From Roseateles oligotrophus (lineage in GTDB: Bacteria; Pseudomonadota; Gammaproteobacteria; Burkholderiales; Burkholderiaceae_C): a stretch of DNA of 64,000 bases. Positions 26,652-35,738 of this stretch are shown here, piece by piece. The stretch covers positions 310,001 through 374,000 of the forward strand of contig NZ_JAJIRN010000008.1 in NCBI RefSeq assembly GCF_025717515.1, given 5' to 3'. A program made the position numbers and the translations under genes. Position 1 is the stretch's first letter; each line of letters starts with the position of its first letter. The notes under the pieces are model-generated. The model did no database searches and was not told where the DNA came from. It worked only from the letters and a program-made list of their open reading frames with translations.

Positions 26652-27875
26652 ATGAGGATTTTGCTTTCAGCGTTTGCGTTTTCGCCGGGTCTTGGCAGTG
26701 AAGCCGGTGGCGCTTGGCGTTGGGCGCTCGAGTTGTCCAAAACCCATGATGTGGTGGTGGTCACCGATGTGTCGCGGCGGGCTCGGGTCGAACCGGCCTT
26801 GGCCGAGTTGAATAACCCGAGGCTCAAGGTCTATTACTACCGACCGAGTTGGGTGAGTCGCGTGCCGCTCAATAGCAAGACGGCGCAATTGCTGTTCGGC
26901 CAATGGCAATTCGGCTTGCTGGGTTTTGTCCGCAAGCTGCACCGGCGCCAACCTTTTGACCTGCTCCATCACCTGTCTTACGGCGTATTCAGGCAAGCCT
27001 CCTGGTTGGGCTTTATCGAGGGGCCAAAATTTGTTTTTGGGCCGGTAGGTGGTGGTGAGGATGCGCCGTGGCGCTTGAAAAAGTCATTTCCTTGGGGTGA
27101 AAAGGTGCGCGAGGCCGCACGAGCCACGGTCAATTGGCTGGCGGTGCGTAATCCGCTTTGGCATTGGGCTATATCAAAGGCTGATTTGGTCATTGCCCGT
27201 ACGCCCGAGACCAAGGCCCGCTTGCCCGTGGCCGTGCAGCAGCGAACTTTTATCGCGCAAGAGACCGGTGCACCGCATCTGGCGATTCAACGTGCCGCGC
27301 CCTGGGAACATGGGCAGCCGCTTGAGTTGCTGTTCGCTGGGCGCTTGCTTGGCTTGAAGGGTGTGCATTTTGCGGTGCGGGCGGTGGCGCTGCTGAGGCG
27401 CAAGGGCTTGGCGGCTCGCCTGACCGTGATCGGCAGTGGGCCGATGTTGCCCCATTTGCAGGCCTTGGCGCTGGACTTGGATGTGAGTGATCAGATCTGT
27501 TTTGTGTCTCACTTGCCGCAGAGTGAGTTGTTCGATCGCTATGCCAAGGCGCATATCTTTGTCTTCCCCAGCTTGCGAGATGCCGGGGGCAATGTAGTGC
27601 AAGAGGCGTTGGCGGCCGGGCTGCCGGTGGTTTGCTTGAATATGGGCGGGCCGCCGAGCTTTGTGAACGCCTCATGCGGCGTGCTGGTCGAGGCCAGGGC
27701 AGGCAACGAAGATCAGTTGGTTGAGAACTTCGCCAAAGGTATCGAGAGTGTGGCGAGTTCCAATGAGCATTGGCAAATGCTGCATCAGGGCGCTTTGGCG
27801 CGTGCCGCCGAGTTGACCTGGGAGTTGCAAATTGGGCGCATTCAGGCGCGCATTAAGGAACTCTTCAATGAGTGA
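26652..27875 (+). CDS. Glycosyltransferase family 4 (GT-B, GT1-like)
   Basis: This 407-residue protein has a GT-B fold. It opens MRILLSAFAFSPGLGSEAGG, with a glycine-rich donor-side loop. The C-terminal domain includes LELLFAGRLLGLKGVHFAVR, LTVIGSGPMLPHLQALA and the retaining-transferase E(x)7E region FVFPSLRDAGGNVVQEALAA. Such enzymes use nucleotide sugars (commonly GDP-mannose, GDP-fucose or UDP-sugars). The start ATG 26652 is chosen because residues before it are not conserved-looking. It probably assembles the EPS repeat unit on undecaprenyl phosphate in the cytoplasm. Confidence 0.88.
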   Translation: MRILLSAFAFSPGLGSEAGGAWRWALELSKTHDVVVVTDVSRRARVEPALAELNNPRLKVYYYRPSWVSRVPLNSKTAQLLFGQWQFGLLGFVRKLHRRQPFDLLHHLSYGVFRQASWLGFIEGPKFVFGPVGGGEDAPWRLKKSFPWGEKVREAARATVNWLAVRNPLWHWAISKADLVIARTPETKARLPVAVQQRTFIAQETGAPHLAIQRAAPWEHGQPLELLFAGRLLGLKGVHFAVRAVALLRRKGLAARLTVIGSGPMLPHLQALALDLDVSDQICFVSHLPQSELFDRYAKAHIFVFPSLRDAGGNVVQEALAAGLPVVCLNMGGPPSFVNASCGVLVEARAGNEDQLVENFAKGIESVASSNEHWQMLHQGALARAAELTWELQIGRIQARIKELFNE

Positions 27876-27962
27876 TGACCTTGAGCTTGCATTTGGCGGC
27901 ATGGCAGCGGTTTGCCAACAGACGAATTGTGATCCCGGTCAATTCGATGGGGTTGTATTCCA

Positions 27963-28574
27963 ATGAAGAACCGCCTGCTTGCTCTGTTTAGAAATCTGGC
28001 GACACTGTATCGAGTCAAGAGCAATTCAAGTATCAAGTTTTGTGGTGCGCAAGTACATATTGGAACGGGGTGCAGATTCTGGGCTCGGAATGGAATTTCT
28101 ATAGGCGAGAAAAGTTATATCGGCAAAGAGGTTTCAATAGAAACGAATGCCGAGATCGGGCGCTACGCCCTGATTGCCAATCGCGTTGCATTTGTTGGCC
28201 GCAATGATCATGAGTTTTCCCGACTCGGTGTGCCTACGCGCTTCGGGCGCTGGGTTGGCGCAGCGGATGCCGACCCCGCCATCGCGCAGAGCGGTGTCGT
28301 GTTGGAAGACGATGTGTGGATAGGTTTTGCGGCCATCGTTTTGTCCGGCGTTCGAATTGGCCGTGGCTCGGTTGTGGCTGCCGGTTCTTTGGTCACGGCA
28401 GATGTTCCCGCCTACAGCATCGTCGGCGGAGTTCCTGCCAAGGTTATCGGGGCACGCTTTGCCGACCCCATGCAGATAGCGGCCCATGAGCGCGCCCTCG
28501 CGACGGGCGAATTTGAATTCTCTGAGCGAGGCTACGCGTTCTGGACCGTGAAGCCTGGAAACCCTTATCCATGA
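27963..28574 (+). CDS. Hexapeptide-repeat acyltransferase (left-handed beta-helix)
   Basis: This 203-residue acyltransferase has hexapeptide repeats throughout ([56 protein letters not shown]). The motif [11 protein letters not shown] ends the helix, as in maltose/galactoside acetyltransferases. The loop [11 protein letters not shown] carries a probable catalytic histidine. Acetylation of an EPS sugar is inferred. It overlaps the following glycosyltransferase by 4 bases. It could be countered by the deacetylase at 20029. Confidence 0.87.
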   Translation: MKNRLLALFRNLATLYRVKSNSSIKFCGAQVHIGTGCRFWARNGISIGEKSYIGKEVSIETNAEIGRYALIANRVAFVGRNDHEFSRLGVPTRFGRWVGAADADPAIAQSGVVLEDDVWIGFAAIVLSGVRIGRGSVVAAGSLVTADVPAYSIVGGVPAKVIGARFADPMQIAAHERALATGEFEFSERGYAFWTVKPGNPYP

Positions 28575-29719
28575 AACAAATGACCAAGGTCTGCATTGTT
28601 CAGCACCGCCTCTTGCATTACCGCACCGAGCTGTTTGGGCGTTTACGGGCGGCATGCGCCGAGGTCGATGTGGAATTAATGCTGGTGCATGGGCAGGCCA
28701 CTCCGACCGAGGCCAGCCGCAAGGACACCGGAAGATTGCCCTGGGCCATCGAGGTCAAGAACCGCATTTGGCGCGTCGGCGGGCGCGACATTCTTTGGCA
28801 GCCGCTGCCCAAGGCGGCGGCTGATTGCGAATTGATCGTACTCATGCAGGAGAGTCGGCTGCTTTCCAACTACCCTTGGTTATTTGGCCTCGGGCCCAAG
28901 AAAACCCGCGTGGCCTTTTGGGGTCATGGCCGAAATTTCCAAAGCGATGCGCCCGAGGGCTGGCGCGAGCGCTGGAAGCGCCGCAATCTGACTGCCGTCG
29001 ATTGGTGGTTTGCCTACACGCAGATGTCCGGCGATATCGTGGCCGAGGTGGGCTACCCGCCCGAGCGCATCACGGTGCTGAATAACGCAATCGATAACAG
29101 CCTGTTTTCGGCCGACTTGGCTTCGGTCGGCGAGGCCGAAGCGGCGGCCTTGCGCGCGTCGATCGGCGCCGAGGCTGGGGCGCCGGTCGGCTTGTATTGC
29201 GGCTCTTTGTATCCGGACAAACGCTTGGAGCTGTTGCTTGAGGCCTGCGACAAGATCGTCGCGCTCCTGCCGGCGTTCAAGCTGGTGGTGGTTGGTGATG
29301 GGCCAAGCCGGACGGTGCTGGAGGCTTCGGCGGGTAACCGGCCTTGGCTCCATTGGGTCGGTGTCAAGCGCGGGCACGACAAGGCGGCCTGGTTTCGGGC
29401 CGCCCAGCTCTACCTGAGCCCCGGCGCGGTGGGCCTGCATGTGCTGGACAGCTTTGTGGCCGGCACGCCCATGGTCACGACGGTTGACGCCTTGCATGGG
29501 CCGGAGATCGCCTATTTGCAGGACGGCATCAATGGGCTTGTCACGCCCGGTGATGCCGACTGCTACGCGCAGGCCGTGCTGGCGCTGCTGCAAGACCCGG
29601 CACGCTTTGCCGAGATCCAGCGAAATGCGGCGGCGAGCGCAGAGCAGTACACGCTGGATCAAATGGTGCGGCGCTTCCTGGACGGGATTCTGGCTTGTCT
29701 CAAGTCACCGCGACTCTAA
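28571..29719 (+). CDS. Glycosyltransferase family 4
   Basis: This 382-residue GT-B transferase is the last gene of the plus-strand eps block. N-terminal residues [20 protein letters not shown] and a linker with [15 protein letters not shown] are followed by the C-terminal domain: [40 protein letters not shown] and [20 protein letters not shown]. It resembles capsule and LPS transferases that use GDP-mannose or UDP-sugars; donor is unknown. It ends 50 bases before the convergent lyase gene, with a hairpin between. Confidence 0.87.
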   Translation: MKQMTKVCIVQHRLLHYRTELFGRLRAACAEVDVELMLVHGQATPTEASRKDTGRLPWAIEVKNRIWRVGGRDILWQPLPKAAADCELIVLMQESRLLSNYPWLFGLGPKKTRVAFWGHGRNFQSDAPEGWRERWKRRNLTAVDWWFAYTQMSGDIVAEVGYPPERITVLNNAIDNSLFSADLASVGEAEAAALRASIGAEAGAPVGLYCGSLYPDKRLELLLEACDKIVALLPAFKLVVVGDGPSRTVLEASAGNRPWLHWVGVKRGHDKAAWFRAAQLYLSPGAVGLHVLDSFVAGTPMVTTVDALHGPEIAYLQDGINGLVTPGDADCYAQAVLALLQDPARFAEIQRNAAASAEQYTLDQMVRRFLDGILACLKSPRL

Positions 29720-29726
29720 ATTGATA

Positions 29727-29746
29727 GCGGCCCCGATTGGGGCCGC
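29727..29746. terminator. Perfect hairpin between convergent eps and lyase genes
   Basis: The arms GCGGCCCC and GGGGCCGC form an 8-base stem with a GATT loop, between two convergent stops at 29719 and 29770. T content downstream is modest on both strands, so it is a plausible but not certain bidirectional terminator. Confidence 0.55.
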
Positions 29747-29769
29747 CGTTCTAAACGTTCGGATAAACG

Positions 29770-32421
29770 TCAAGGCATCGCTTTGATGCTGGTGGTGAAG
29801 CTGGCATCCACGCCCGAGGTCTCCACATAAAGCGCCGTGCGCGTCGCCGGCAGCGGTGTGTTTGGTGCGGTGGCCCGGTAGACGGTGTGCGGGCCGGGGC
29901 CGGCAATCGTCATTTCGTAGTTTTTGCCGCTGGCGCAGGCCAACTTGGCTGTCCAAGTGGCTTGCGCCTGATGCTTGAGCACCCCCGTCCAATGCTTGAA
30001 ACCGGGGCTGCCCAAGGGTGCGGCACTCGCGCTGGCAACACCGGCACGCGGATCGCTGACCTGCACGGCACAGCCGGTGTTGAACATCACGCCGAGACGG
30101 CGCACCGTGGCATTGGCGGCGGTGACGGTGATGCGGCTGGTTTCGCTGAAGCCGTTGGCGTCGAGTTTGTAGCTGCGGCGTGCGCTGGCGTCCTTGCGGT
30201 AGCTCGGGTGCAGCACTTCCAGCGTGCCGGCGACCGGATTGAACCCCTTGACCTCGCCCAGCGCCCATTGCTCCTGGCCAAGTCCGTCGATCAAGGGCAC
30301 GTTGTTGCCAACGCCTTTGATGAAGTATTCATTTTGCTTGGCAGACGAATAGGAGGTGTCTGCACCGGCATCGCGTGATATCGACGTTTTGCCATGGACA
30401 AGCTCATAGGTCAGCGCTTCTTCTTGGGCGTGGTTGATGGTCTTTTGCCCAAAATGCACGAAGACTTGCCAATCCCCACCGCGCAGTGAGGCCATGCGGA
30501 TGTCGGGCGAGAAATTGCTTTGCGGCGCAGGCAAAGTTGGTGCCACGCCGGTCTTGGCGGGCGGGTCCATCAAGGTATCCCAGGTCCTGACCCCGGCCGC
30601 ATATTGGAGGCCATAGGTGGTCGGCACATGCCGATACATGGCGCCATGCGTGGGTAGGTCGATGGGCGGCACGGCCCCACGTGTGTCAGATGGGCTGGGC
30701 AATGTGCCATCGTCAAAGCGGTAGACGGCGGGAGCCATCAGCATTTTTTGCACATCGGCCGAGTAGAGGTTGACGAGGTCGCTGCGACCCAAGCTGGCGG
30801 CGGCATCGAAAAACCATGCCAGCCCTAGCACCACATAGTTGTTGTACGCGAAGGAGCCTTCGGCCCAGATGCCGTCGGTGGTGACGCCTTGCTTCATGAC
30901 GGCCGAGATGCCGCGCGGGCCGGTGGTGCCGGCGTCTATCCAGGTTTGGTTGTTGTGCCCAAGGCCGATGGCGGCGGTGCCGGCGGCGCACCAGAGATTG
31001 ATGTTGTTGAGCGGGCCGTAGGAGTAGGTCTGCAAATTGCTGGCGATGGGGTAAAACAAGCCGTCACGCCATTTGGCTTTCTGGGCCGCGCTTGCGTAGC
31101 CTTGCAATGCATGCGATGTCTGCAGCAAGGTCAGTACGGTGGTGGCTTCGTCCAGGCTTTGGCCCATCATGCGGGCATTGCCTATGCGCGTGGCCAGAGG
31201 CCATTTCATGTAGTTGCTGGCGTAAAAGTCGAGTTGGGCGGCGGCAAGTTCGGCGTACTTGCTCTCCCCTGTGAGCTGATAGAGCCGGGCGGCGTCGAGC
31301 GCAAAGGAGATATTGTTTTGCCGGTTGATCGCCGACCAGGCATTTTTGTAAGAAATTTCAGCAGGTGTGCTGCCTGTTGGCGGCTCTGCCAGGTCCATGG
31401 TCCACTTCACGGCCGCGCCGGTTGTTGGGCTGACAAAGTCGTTAGGAAAACCGGCGATCAAGTCCGCGCGATCCCGCGTTTTAGCAAACCATTTTGCCGA
31501 TAAGGCCTTCTTGGCATTGACCCAGTCCGCCCAATTGGGGTCGGACTTGACCAAGGCTTTGGCCGCAGCCCAGTTCTCGGGCGCCGCACGCACGGGCAGC
31601 ATCATGCTGGTCGAGCGGCTGGCAAATCCGGTCTGGCTGGGCGGGTAGGCTAGCGGCTCGGCTGTTTTGGCCGCGCTCAGCGTGCTGCTAGCCGGAGCCG
31701 CAACCGGAGCCGCAACCGGCGCCGGGGCTGCAATGGGTGCGGGCAGGATCAAGGGAGGCAAAGTCAACACCGGCGCCGGCGCCGGCGACGGCGACGGCGA
31801 CGGCGACGTCGCGATCTTGGAAGCTGTTGTGACAGCGGGTTTGACCGCCACAGTGCTGGGCGCAGGCGTTGCGCTCGGCGCCGGGAGCGCTATTGGTTTG
31901 ATGACGGGGGTGTTCAAGGCGAGTGCAACTGCTGCAGGTGCCGGCGCCTGCGCTGCGGGCTTTGGAGCCGCCGGCGGAGCGACGGGCTTAGCCGCTACCG
32001 CACTCGTTACCAGCGCGACGGTGTCGGTCTTTTTGTTTGTTGCCAGTGCAATTTTGCTGGTCGGCCCGGCTGCGTCGCTGGCGGCCGTGGCAATTGCTGG
32101 CGCTGGATCGTTTGCCATCTGAGCCGTGGCGCTAGGGGCGGCGTTTGCATTGGCCTCGGCTGCAGACGCTGCGGCCGAGGCTGCTTCACTGCCAGCATCC
32201 GCGCCTGCGCCCGAGGCCGCCGTGGCCGCTGCCATATTGGTCATGCTGGGCAGCTCGGCCGACAGCGGCTTTTCGGGCTCACTGCTGGCACCGCCGCCTC
32301 CGCCGCAGGCACTCAGCACCCCGCAGCATGCCGCTGCGATCAAACAGCTGGAGAGAACCGTCAAACGAGGTTGGTGGGCTTGGCTGGCGGATTGGTGGCA
32401 GGTGGTGGCGGAGTACTGCAT
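29770..32421 (-). CDS. Polysaccharide lyase-like lipoprotein (alginate lyase/heparinase II-III type)
   Basis: This 883-residue exported lipoprotein has a lipobox VLSACGG at Cys39. A long Ala/Pro/Ser/Lys-rich linker (about residues 45-280) includes a run of PS repeats. A catalytic region with the (alpha/alpha)-toroid pattern of alginate lyases follows (LYQLTGESKYAELAAAQLDF, TRIGNARMMGQSLDEATTVL, WAEGSFAYNNYVVLGLAWFF). The C-terminal heparinase II/III-like beta domain includes DGTLPSPSDTRG and FSPDIRMASLRGGDWQVFVH. Lyases like this trim or release uronate-containing EPS; uronic acid precursors are made in the window. ATG 32421 is preferred over an upstream one at 32478 because it gives a clean signal. 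Confidence 0.82.
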   Translation of the reverse strand: MQYSATTCHQSASQAHQPRLTVLSSCLIAAACCGVLSACGGGGGASSEPEKPLSAELPSMTNMAAATAASGAGADAGSEAASAAASAAEANANAAPSATAQMANDPAPAIATAASDAAGPTSKIALATNKKTDTVALVTSAVAAKPVAPPAAPKPAAQAPAPAAVALALNTPVIKPIALPAPSATPAPSTVAVKPAVTTASKIATSPSPSPSPAPAPVLTLPPLILPAPIAAPAPVAAPVAAPASSTLSAAKTAEPLAYPPSQTGFASRSTSMMLPVRAAPENWAAAKALVKSDPNWADWVNAKKALSAKWFAKTRDRADLIAGFPNDFVSPTTGAAVKWTMDLAEPPTGSTPAEISYKNAWSAINRQNNISFALDAARLYQLTGESKYAELAAAQLDFYASNYMKWPLATRIGNARMMGQSLDEATTVLTLLQTSHALQGYASAAQKAKWRDGLFYPIASNLQTYSYGPLNNINLWCAAGTAAIGLGHNNQTWIDAGTTGPRGISAVMKQGVTTDGIWAEGSFAYNNYVVLGLAWFFDAAASLGRSDLVNLYSADVQKMLMAPAVYRFDDGTLPSPSDTRGAVPPIDLPTHGAMYRHVPTTYGLQYAAGVRTWDTLMDPPAKTGVAPTLPAPQSNFSPDIRMASLRGGDWQVFVHFGQKTINHAQEEALTYELVHGKTSISRDAGADTSYSSAKQNEYFIKGVGNNVPLIDGLGQEQWALGEVKGFNPVAGTLEVLHPSYRKDASARRSYKLDANGFSETSRITVTAANATVRRLGVMFNTGCAVQVSDPRAGVASASAAPLGSPGFKHWTGVLKHQAQATWTAKLACASGKNYEMTIAGPGPHTVYRATAPNTPLPATRTALYVETSGVDASFTTSIKAMP
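31784..31807. repeat. Tandem hexanucleotide repeat inside the lyase linker
   Basis: Four exact copies of GGCGAC (plus strand) encode the Pro-Ser repeats of the lyase linker. Such runs can change in copy number by slippage; in-frame (6 bases), so a change would only alter linker length. Confidence 0.75.
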
Positions 32422-32605
32422 ATGGGGCTGACCTACTGCGGTTATGAGAAAAACAACGAAAAACAGAGGCGCCAGCAAAGTGTTGGCGGTGTCTCGGCAT
32501 TTTCGGCCGTTCGGCCCCGCAGTTGAGAGCCCATTTGTTACATGTCAGATCGATTGGTAACAGCCAGCAAGGTCTGTGCACAAAGTCGCTGTTTTTGGGT
32601 GGGCG

Positions 32606-33364
32606 TCAGCGGCTGAGTAATTGCCTTGCCGCACCGGCAATAAATGCGGTGTTGGTGATGAGGTAGCGGCGCCACAGCCGGCGCGGCTCGGTCACCAGGC
32701 GGTAGAACCATTCGAGCCCGCGCTTTTGCATCCAAAGCGGCGCGCGGCGCAGGGTGCCGGCGTGATAGTCAAACGCGGCGCCAACGCCAATCATTACGGC
32801 GTTGATATGGCCGCGCTGTTTGGCCATCCAGAGTTCTTGTTTGGGGCAACCCAGGCTGACCCAGACGGTGCCGGCACCGGAGTCATTGATGAGTTTGACG
32901 ATGGCCGCGTCTTCTTCGGCGCTCAAAGGCCGGAAGGGCGGAGAGTAGGCGCCGGCGATCTTCAGCGTGGGCCAGTCTTGGGCCAGGCGCTGTTGCAAGA
33001 GGTTCAAGGTGTCGCTGCTGGCGCCATACAGAAAGATCGATTCGTCGCGTTGGCTGGCCAATGCGCAGTAGCGCAGCATCAGGTCGGGGCCGTTGATGCG
33101 TTGCTGAGTCGGGTGGCCGAGCTTGCGCAGCATCCAGGCGACCGGTGCACCGTCGGGGGTGTTCATATTGGAGCCTGCCAAGGCCGCAGCAAAAGCCGGG
33201 TCTTGCGCGGCGGTGACGACGGAATGGGCGTTGCAGATGCCGACATAGCTGCTTTGGCGGCGGCGGGCGAGTTGCCCGATGCGCTCCAAGGCTTCGTCCC
33301 AGCTGACTGGGTCGATGAGTGCGCCGAGCACGCGAACTTGAGATTTTTTCTGGTCTTGGGTCAC
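32606..33364 (-). CDS. WecG/TagA/CpsF-family glycosyltransferase
   Basis: This 252-residue enzyme belongs to the WecG/TagA (GT26) family, whose members add ManNAc or ManNAcA to a lipid-linked GlcNAc. Signatures are GICNAHSVVTAAQDPAFAAA, NMNTPDGAPVAWMLRK, ESIFLYGASSDTLN and the late WVSLGCPKQELWMAKQRG. It carries no signal peptide and is probably peripheral to the inner membrane. With WecB (34226) and a UDP-HexNAc dehydrogenase (60213), a ManNAc/ManNAcA donor is a natural guess, but substrate is not proven. Lies 184 bases upstream of the lyase gene on the same strand. Confidence 0.88.
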   Translation of the reverse strand: MTQDQKKSQVRVLGALIDPVSWDEALERIGQLARRRQSSYVGICNAHSVVTAAQDPAFAAALAGSNMNTPDGAPVAWMLRKLGHPTQQRINGPDLMLRYCALASQRDESIFLYGASSDTLNLLQQRLAQDWPTLKIAGAYSPPFRPLSAEEDAAIVKLINDSGAGTVWVSLGCPKQELWMAKQRGHINAVMIGVGAAFDYHAGTLRRAPLWMQKRGLEWFYRLVTEPRRLWRRYLITNTAFIAGAARQLLSR

Positions 33365-33559
33365 GGGCGAATTGAGGCGAAGGCAGCTTTGAGTCAGCGC
33401 GCGATTCTAGGGTGTGAATGTGTCGGTTCCAGATCAAGTCCGGCAAGCCTCAGCGGCATATGCGACAGCTATCCCTTTTGACTCCTCTATCCGGGCTCAA
33501 TTCTCTTTTGGCCTGGATGGAGGGGGTGCAATGGATGAAGACTGACTCGACGAGTGTGA

Positions 33560-33599
33560 TAGACAAAGCATTACCGGGTTTGTACAATAAAACGTACAA
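33560..33599 (+). promoter_or_regulatory. Promoter and TGTACA-type operator of the yefM-yoeB pair
   Basis: A good sigma-70 promoter is visible: -35 TAGACA (33560-33565), 17-base spacer, -10 TACAAT (33583-33588). The -10 overlaps TGTACA (33581-33586), and a second half CGTACA lies 12 bases on (33593-33598). Paired TGTACA cores 12 bases apart are the known YefM-YoeB operator of E. coli, so the same autorepression is inferred. Confidence 0.75.
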
Positions 33600-33614
33600 T
33601 TAAGGAGTTCCGAA

Positions 33615-33866
33615 ATGGATGCCATCACCTACTCGACGGCACGCGCCAACTTGGCCAGCACCATGGACCGGGTTTGCAATGATCACGAAGCGCTCATCAT
33701 CACGAGGAACGGCGACCAGTCTGTGGTGATGCTTTCATTGGAGGACTATCAAGCCATGGAAGAGACTGCCTACCTGCTGCGCAACCCGGCAAATGCGAAA
33801 CGTTTGATGTCGGCGGTGGCCCAGTTGGGTGCCGGCAAGGGGGTTGAGCGAGAACTGGCCAAGTGA
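33615..33866 (+). CDS. yefM: YefM-family antitoxin
   Basis: This 83-residue antitoxin of the YefM/Phd family has the N-terminal DNA-binding part ITYSTARANLASTMDRVCND and HEALIITRNGDQSVVMLSLE followed by DYQAMEETAYLLRNPANAKR, all typical of YefM. The AAGGAG ribosome site is 5-10 bases before the ATG. Its gene overlaps yoeB by 4 bases. It should neutralise YoeB and repress the operon through the TGTACA sites upstream. Confidence 0.93.
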   Translation: MDAITYSTARANLASTMDRVCNDHEALIITRNGDQSVVMLSLEDYQAMEETAYLLRNPANAKRLMSAVAQLGAGKGVERELAK

Positions 33867-34117
33867 GCTTGATCTTTGCCGAGGAGGCCTGGGAAGACTA
33901 TCTCTATTGGCAAAAGCAAGATCGGAAAATGGTCGAGCGCATCAATAAGTTGATTCAAGAGATACAGCGTGACCCATTTGCTGGCATTGGCAAGCCCGAG
34001 CCGCTGAAGCATGCGCTTGCGGGATTTTGGTCGCGCCGCATCACGGATGAGCACCGGGTGGTCTACAAGGTCGACGGCGATGCGCTTCTGATTGCGCAGC
34101 TCCGCTATCACTATTGA
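33863..34117 (+). CDS. yoeB: YoeB-family mRNA interferase toxin
   Basis: This 84-residue RelE-superfamily toxin cleaves mRNA in the ribosomal A site. It shows WEDYLYWQKQDRKMVERINK, DPFAGIGKPEPLKHALAGFW and the C-terminal SRRITDEHRVVYKV followed by RYHY. The catalytic Glu/Arg/His set of YoeB (Glu in GKPEPL, Arg in SRRI, His near the C-terminal YHY) is present. The GTG start overlaps the antitoxin stop. Length matches E. coli YoeB. Confidence 0.94.
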   Translation: MSLIFAEEAWEDYLYWQKQDRKMVERINKLIQEIQRDPFAGIGKPEPLKHALAGFWSRRITDEHRVVYKVDGDALLIAQLRYHY

Positions 34118-34225
34118 GCCGCCCGGCGTGTTGTTTCTCATGTGCGGCGGCGGGCCACTTTTTTTGACTTCGCCCCCGCTCCGAGTGTGCTCTTGCAGCC
34201 TTAGGCCGCGCTCCAGTCAGACGAC

Positions 34226-35332
34226 TTAAGCGCCCAGCTTCTCCGCCAGGATCGCCACAATCCGCTCGGCCGATTTGCCGTCCCACAGGGCCGGGCGGCG
34301 GCCGCGCTTGCCGCCGTTTTTGATCGCGTCCAGCGCCAGCGGGATGATCACAGCCGGGTCGGTGCCGGCCAGCACGTTGCTGCCTTCGTCGACGGTGATT
34401 GGCCGCTCGGTGTTCTCGCGCATGGTGATGCAGGCGACTCCCAGCGCGGTGGTTTCTTCTTGCAGGCCGCCGCTGTCTGTCAGCACGACGACGGCGTCTT
34501 TCCACAGATGCAGGAAGGACATGTACGCCTGCGGGCCCATCAGCGTGACGTTGGCGCCGAGGTTGACACCGAATTTCTCGATATTGGCGCGGGTGCGCGG
34601 GTGCACCGGGAAGACCAGCGGCAGCTCGGGCGAGACGGCGCGCAGCACGGTGGCGATGCGCTCCAGCGCCTCGGCGCTGTCCACATTGCTGGGGCGATGC
34701 AGGGTGACGACGCCGTATTTGGGGTGCTGGCGCTTGAAAGCATCGGTCTCGAAGTCGGAGGTGTCGGTGGTTTCCAACTTATGGGCCTGGAACAGCACGT
34801 TGTCGGCCATCACATGGCCGACGTCATAGACGACGCTCATGTCGCGGCCTTCGCGCTTGAGGTGTTCGGTGGCGCTGGGCTCGGTGACGAAGAACCAGTC
34901 GGTGATGGCGTCGGTGACGAGGCGGTTGATTTCCTCGGGCATGGACATGTCGCCGCTGCGCAGGCCGGCTTCAACGTGGGCCACGGGCACGCAGGCTTTT
35001 TTGGCGACGATGGAGCAGGCGGCGGTGGAGTTGACGTCGCCGACCACCAGGCAGGCGGCCGGTTTGTCGGCGGCGATCAGCGCTTCATAGGCGACCATGA
35101 TCTTGCCGGTTTGCTCGGCATGGCTGCCGCCGCCGCAGCCCAGACGCACATCGGGCGCGGGGATGCCGAGCTCCTCGAAGAAGACCTCGTTCATGTCGCG
35201 GTCGTAATGCTGGCCGGTGTGAATGATCTTCCAGGCCAGACGGCCGTCGGCCTGCAGCGCCCGCACGATGGGGGCGATCTTCATGAAGTTGGGGCGTGCG
35301 CCGGCGATCAGGTGAATGCAAGGCTTGGTCAT
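34226..35332 (-). CDS. wecB: UDP-N-acetylglucosamine 2-epimerase (non-hydrolysing)
   Basis: This 368-residue GT-B-fold epimerase converts UDP-GlcNAc to UDP-ManNAc. Signatures are HLIAGARPNFMKIAPIVRAL, KIIHTGQHYDRDMNEVFFEE, VGDVNSTAACSIVA, the catalytic HVEAGLRSGDMSMPEEINR and LTDSGGLQEETTALGVACIT with RENTERP. It is full length. It is flanked by two toxin-antitoxin pairs on the opposite strand, so it is its own transcription unit. UDP-ManNAc could feed the WecG-type transferase upstream. Confidence 0.95.
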   Translation of the reverse strand: MTKPCIHLIAGARPNFMKIAPIVRALQADGRLAWKIIHTGQHYDRDMNEVFFEELGIPAPDVRLGCGGGSHAEQTGKIMVAYEALIAADKPAACLVVGDVNSTAACSIVAKKACVPVAHVEAGLRSGDMSMPEEINRLVTDAITDWFFVTEPSATEHLKREGRDMSVVYDVGHVMADNVLFQAHKLETTDTSDFETDAFKRQHPKYGVVTLHRPSNVDSAEALERIATVLRAVSPELPLVFPVHPRTRANIEKFGVNLGANVTLMGPQAYMSFLHLWKDAVVVLTDSGGLQEETTALGVACITMRENTERPITVDEGSNVLAGTDPAVIIPLALDAIKNGGKRGRRPALWDGKSAERIVAILAEKLGA

Positions 35333-35458
35333 GGTCTGGTCTGCGTTGGAGGTGGGGCATTCTAAGAGGCGAATATGTCGCTTCTTGGGCCTGATGCCAC
35401 GCGGCGGCGGGGCTTGTGACGCGTGTCACGGCGACAGAGTCAGTTTGTTTTGTTAAAC

Positions 35459-35475
35459 TAGACGGACTTAGTCTA
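35459..35475 (+). promoter_or_regulatory. Candidate operator upstream of the Phd/VapC pair
   Basis: The arms TAGAC and GTCTA with a 7-base spacer lie 12 bases before the antitoxin ATG, in an AT-rich stretch. A second dyad (GTGAC/GTCAC, 35416-35429) lies further up between wecB and this pair. Antitoxin autoregulation is the usual reason, but neither site is verified. Confidence 0.4.
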
Positions 35476-35486
35476 TTGGATCTTCC

Positions 35487-35738
35487 ATGCAAACCGTCAA
35501 TATTCATGAGGCGAAAACGCATCTGTCCAAGCTGATTGAGCAGGCGGTGCAAGGCGAGCCTTTCGTCATCGCCAAGGCCGGTAAACCGCTGGTGAAAGTG
35601 GTGGCCTTGAATTCGCTTGAGCGCAGCCCGCCCAAACGCTTGGGCTTTCTGGCCGGGCAAATCGAGGTGCCGGCCGACTTTGACAGCCTGGGTGCTGCTG
35701 AGATCGAGCAGTTGTTTGGTGGGGGGGATCTGCCGTGA
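35487..35738 (+). CDS. Phd/YefM-type antitoxin (VapB-like partner of PIN toxin)
   Basis: This 83-residue protein matches Phd-type antitoxins: MQTVNIHEAKTHLSKLIEQA then VQGEPFVIAKAGKPLVKVVA. The C-terminal LGFLAGQIEVPADFDS (toxin-binding tail) is typical for the subgroup paired with PIN-domain VapC toxins. It overlaps the toxin gene by 4 bases. It should bind the dyad at 35459-35475. Confidence 0.9.
   Translation: MQTVNIHEAKTHLSKLIEQAVQGEPFVIAKAGKPLVKVVALNSLERSPPKRLGFLAGQIEVPADFDSLGAAEIEQLFGGGDLP

Noticed and set aside
32422-32478. Earlier start for the lyase lipoprotein
   Set aside because: It would place a second hydrophobic stretch ahead of the lipoprotein signal; the ATG at 32421 gives a normal lipobox distance.
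34118-34165. Hairpin-like bases plus seven T after yoeB
   Set aside because: The arms GCCGCC and GGCGGC have a 22-base loop and are 7 bases from the T-run, so pairing is poor; kept only as a weak terminator possibility.
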